Source: Fidelibacterota bacterium (lineage in GTDB: Bacteria; Fidelibacterota; UBA8477). Taken from it: DNA of 6,865 nucleotides. Location: NCBI GenBank assembly GCA_021734045.1, contig JAIPJR010000105.1:1-6865 (forward strand). Reading direction: 5' to 3'. Under the pieces are notes generated by a model, which saw only the letters and a program-made list of their open reading frames with translations, searched no databases and had not been told where the DNA came from. This document shows positions 6,167 to 6,865 of the stretch, one piece after another. The position numbers and the translations under genes were made by a program. The stretch's first letter is position 1. Each line of letters starts with the position of its first letter.

Positions 6167-6850
6167 TCAGCGACCGATTGACAGGTTCAGGTCCGTATTA
6201 TTGGCTTGGGTCAGGTCCACCGGAACGATGGTCTCGCCAGCCAGATCGTGCCAGACATATAAATCATATTTACCAGGCGGAATGCCGGAGAGTTCAAAAT
6301 TTCCTGCCCCATCCGGCCGGGTATAAACCGGCGTGTCTGTGACATAAACAATAGCGTTCATCTCGGCATGAATATCACAAAAAACCTTTACCACACCTGG
6401 TCTGTCAAACATGACCTGGCGTGATTCTCCTTCCGGAAACCGGCCCAGGTCGAACCGTTTGGTGGGGGAGAGGGAAAAAATATTGTGGAAAACATCATCA
6501 CGGTTTGGAAAACTCACCACCGACCCAACCGGAATAACCAGCATGTGGGGAATAAGCTGCATGTTGCGCTGTTCGATGGTAAACGTGTCAGGTACAAGGG
6601 GAATGGCATCAAAAGCAGGTTGGCTGGGGATAAACAGCACCACTTCAGTGATTTCGTTGGGCTTCAGTTTGGGTGCGGACGGTTTGGCGTAGCGTGTACG
6701 GGCGTAAGGACTCAGGCTGTGAAGATTACGCTCCACGCTTACCTGTAGGCTGATGTGCCCGGAAATCTTCCGCATTTCCGGTTGTGCCCATCCCTGAGTC
6801 AATCCTATAAGAAGTAACAATATGGTTGTACGCATCGTTTTTTGAATCAT
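6167..6850 (-). CDS. Secreted amicyanin-like cupredoxin with carboxypeptidase-regulatory-like tail
   Basis: The 227-residue protein has a signal peptide (hydrophobic TTILLLLIGLTQG, likely cut near A22/Q23), so it is periplasmic. The central cupredoxin region, about 100-170, shows the blue-copper ligand set: His122 in DVFHNIFS, then Cys158, His161 and Met164 in VFCDIHAEM. The C-x2-H-x2-M spacing is that of amicyanin, and relatives are often labelled methylamine utilization proteins. Residues about 174-200 (YTRPDGAGNFELSGIPPGKYDLYVWHD) form a carboxypeptidase-regulatory-like beta-sandwich piece. No methylamine dehydrogenase gene is in view, so I do not infer methylamine growth. It may carry electrons or bind copper. 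The kinase gene follows after 3 bases. The ATG at 6850 has AGGA at the window edge; the ATG at 6835 is an alternative. The promoter lies outside the window. Confidence 0.88.
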   Translation of the reverse strand: MIQKTMRTTILLLLIGLTQGWAQPEMRKISGHISLQVSVERNLHSLSPYARTRYAKPSAPKLKPNEITEVVLFIPSQPAFDAIPLVPDTFTIEQRNMQLIPHMLVIPVGSVVSFPNRDDVFHNIFSLSPTKRFDLGRFPEGESRQVMFDRPGVVKVFCDIHAEMNAIVYVTDTPVYTRPDGAGNFELSGIPPGKYDLYVWHDLAGETIVPVDLTQANNTDLNLSIGR

Positions 6851-6865
6851 ACCCTGTTGTGTCCT

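Overview
The window looks like a piece of a Gram-negative (diderm) bacterial chromosome. A porin-like protein ends in phenylalanine, as outer-membrane barrels do, and a putative lipoprotein and a periplasmic cupredoxin are also present. The lineage cannot be fixed from this sequence. Dispersed GC-rich repeats around a GxxExxY gene and an interspersed palindromic repeat would fit an uncultured FCB-type or similar environmental lineage, but that is a guess.

Left part (1-973) is an accessory zone. It opens with the last 32 codons and right end of an IS3-family insertion sequence. Next come about 340 bases with no gene: an imperfect palindromic element (217-302), a 10-base direct repeat and two copies of a 29-base GC-rich repeat. 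A small GxxExxY / PD-(D/E)xK-like gene follows on the + strand (476-871). It is bracketed on both sides by forward and inverted versions of the same repeat. A perfect 16-base palindrome (951-966) lies just before the convergent gene.

Middle part (974-3101) is all on the - strand. Reading leftward it holds a GNAT acetyltransferase, a putative lipoprotein rich in YD-like beta repeats, and a DJ-1/YajL-type protein. Only the last two are close enough (34 bases) to be likely co-transcribed.

Right part (3189-6850) is a compact - strand operon of three genes. A secreted amicyanin-like cupredoxin with a carboxypeptidase-regulatory-like tail is followed after 3 bases by a membrane histidine kinase. 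The kinase overlaps by 4 bases (ATGA) a porin-like outer-membrane protein. The order copper protein, sensor, porin suggests one linked periplasmic function, possibly metal or redox sensing tied to outer-membrane permeability. No response regulator is in the window. This operon is the most interesting candidate system here, and its function is inferred from family membership and gene order only.
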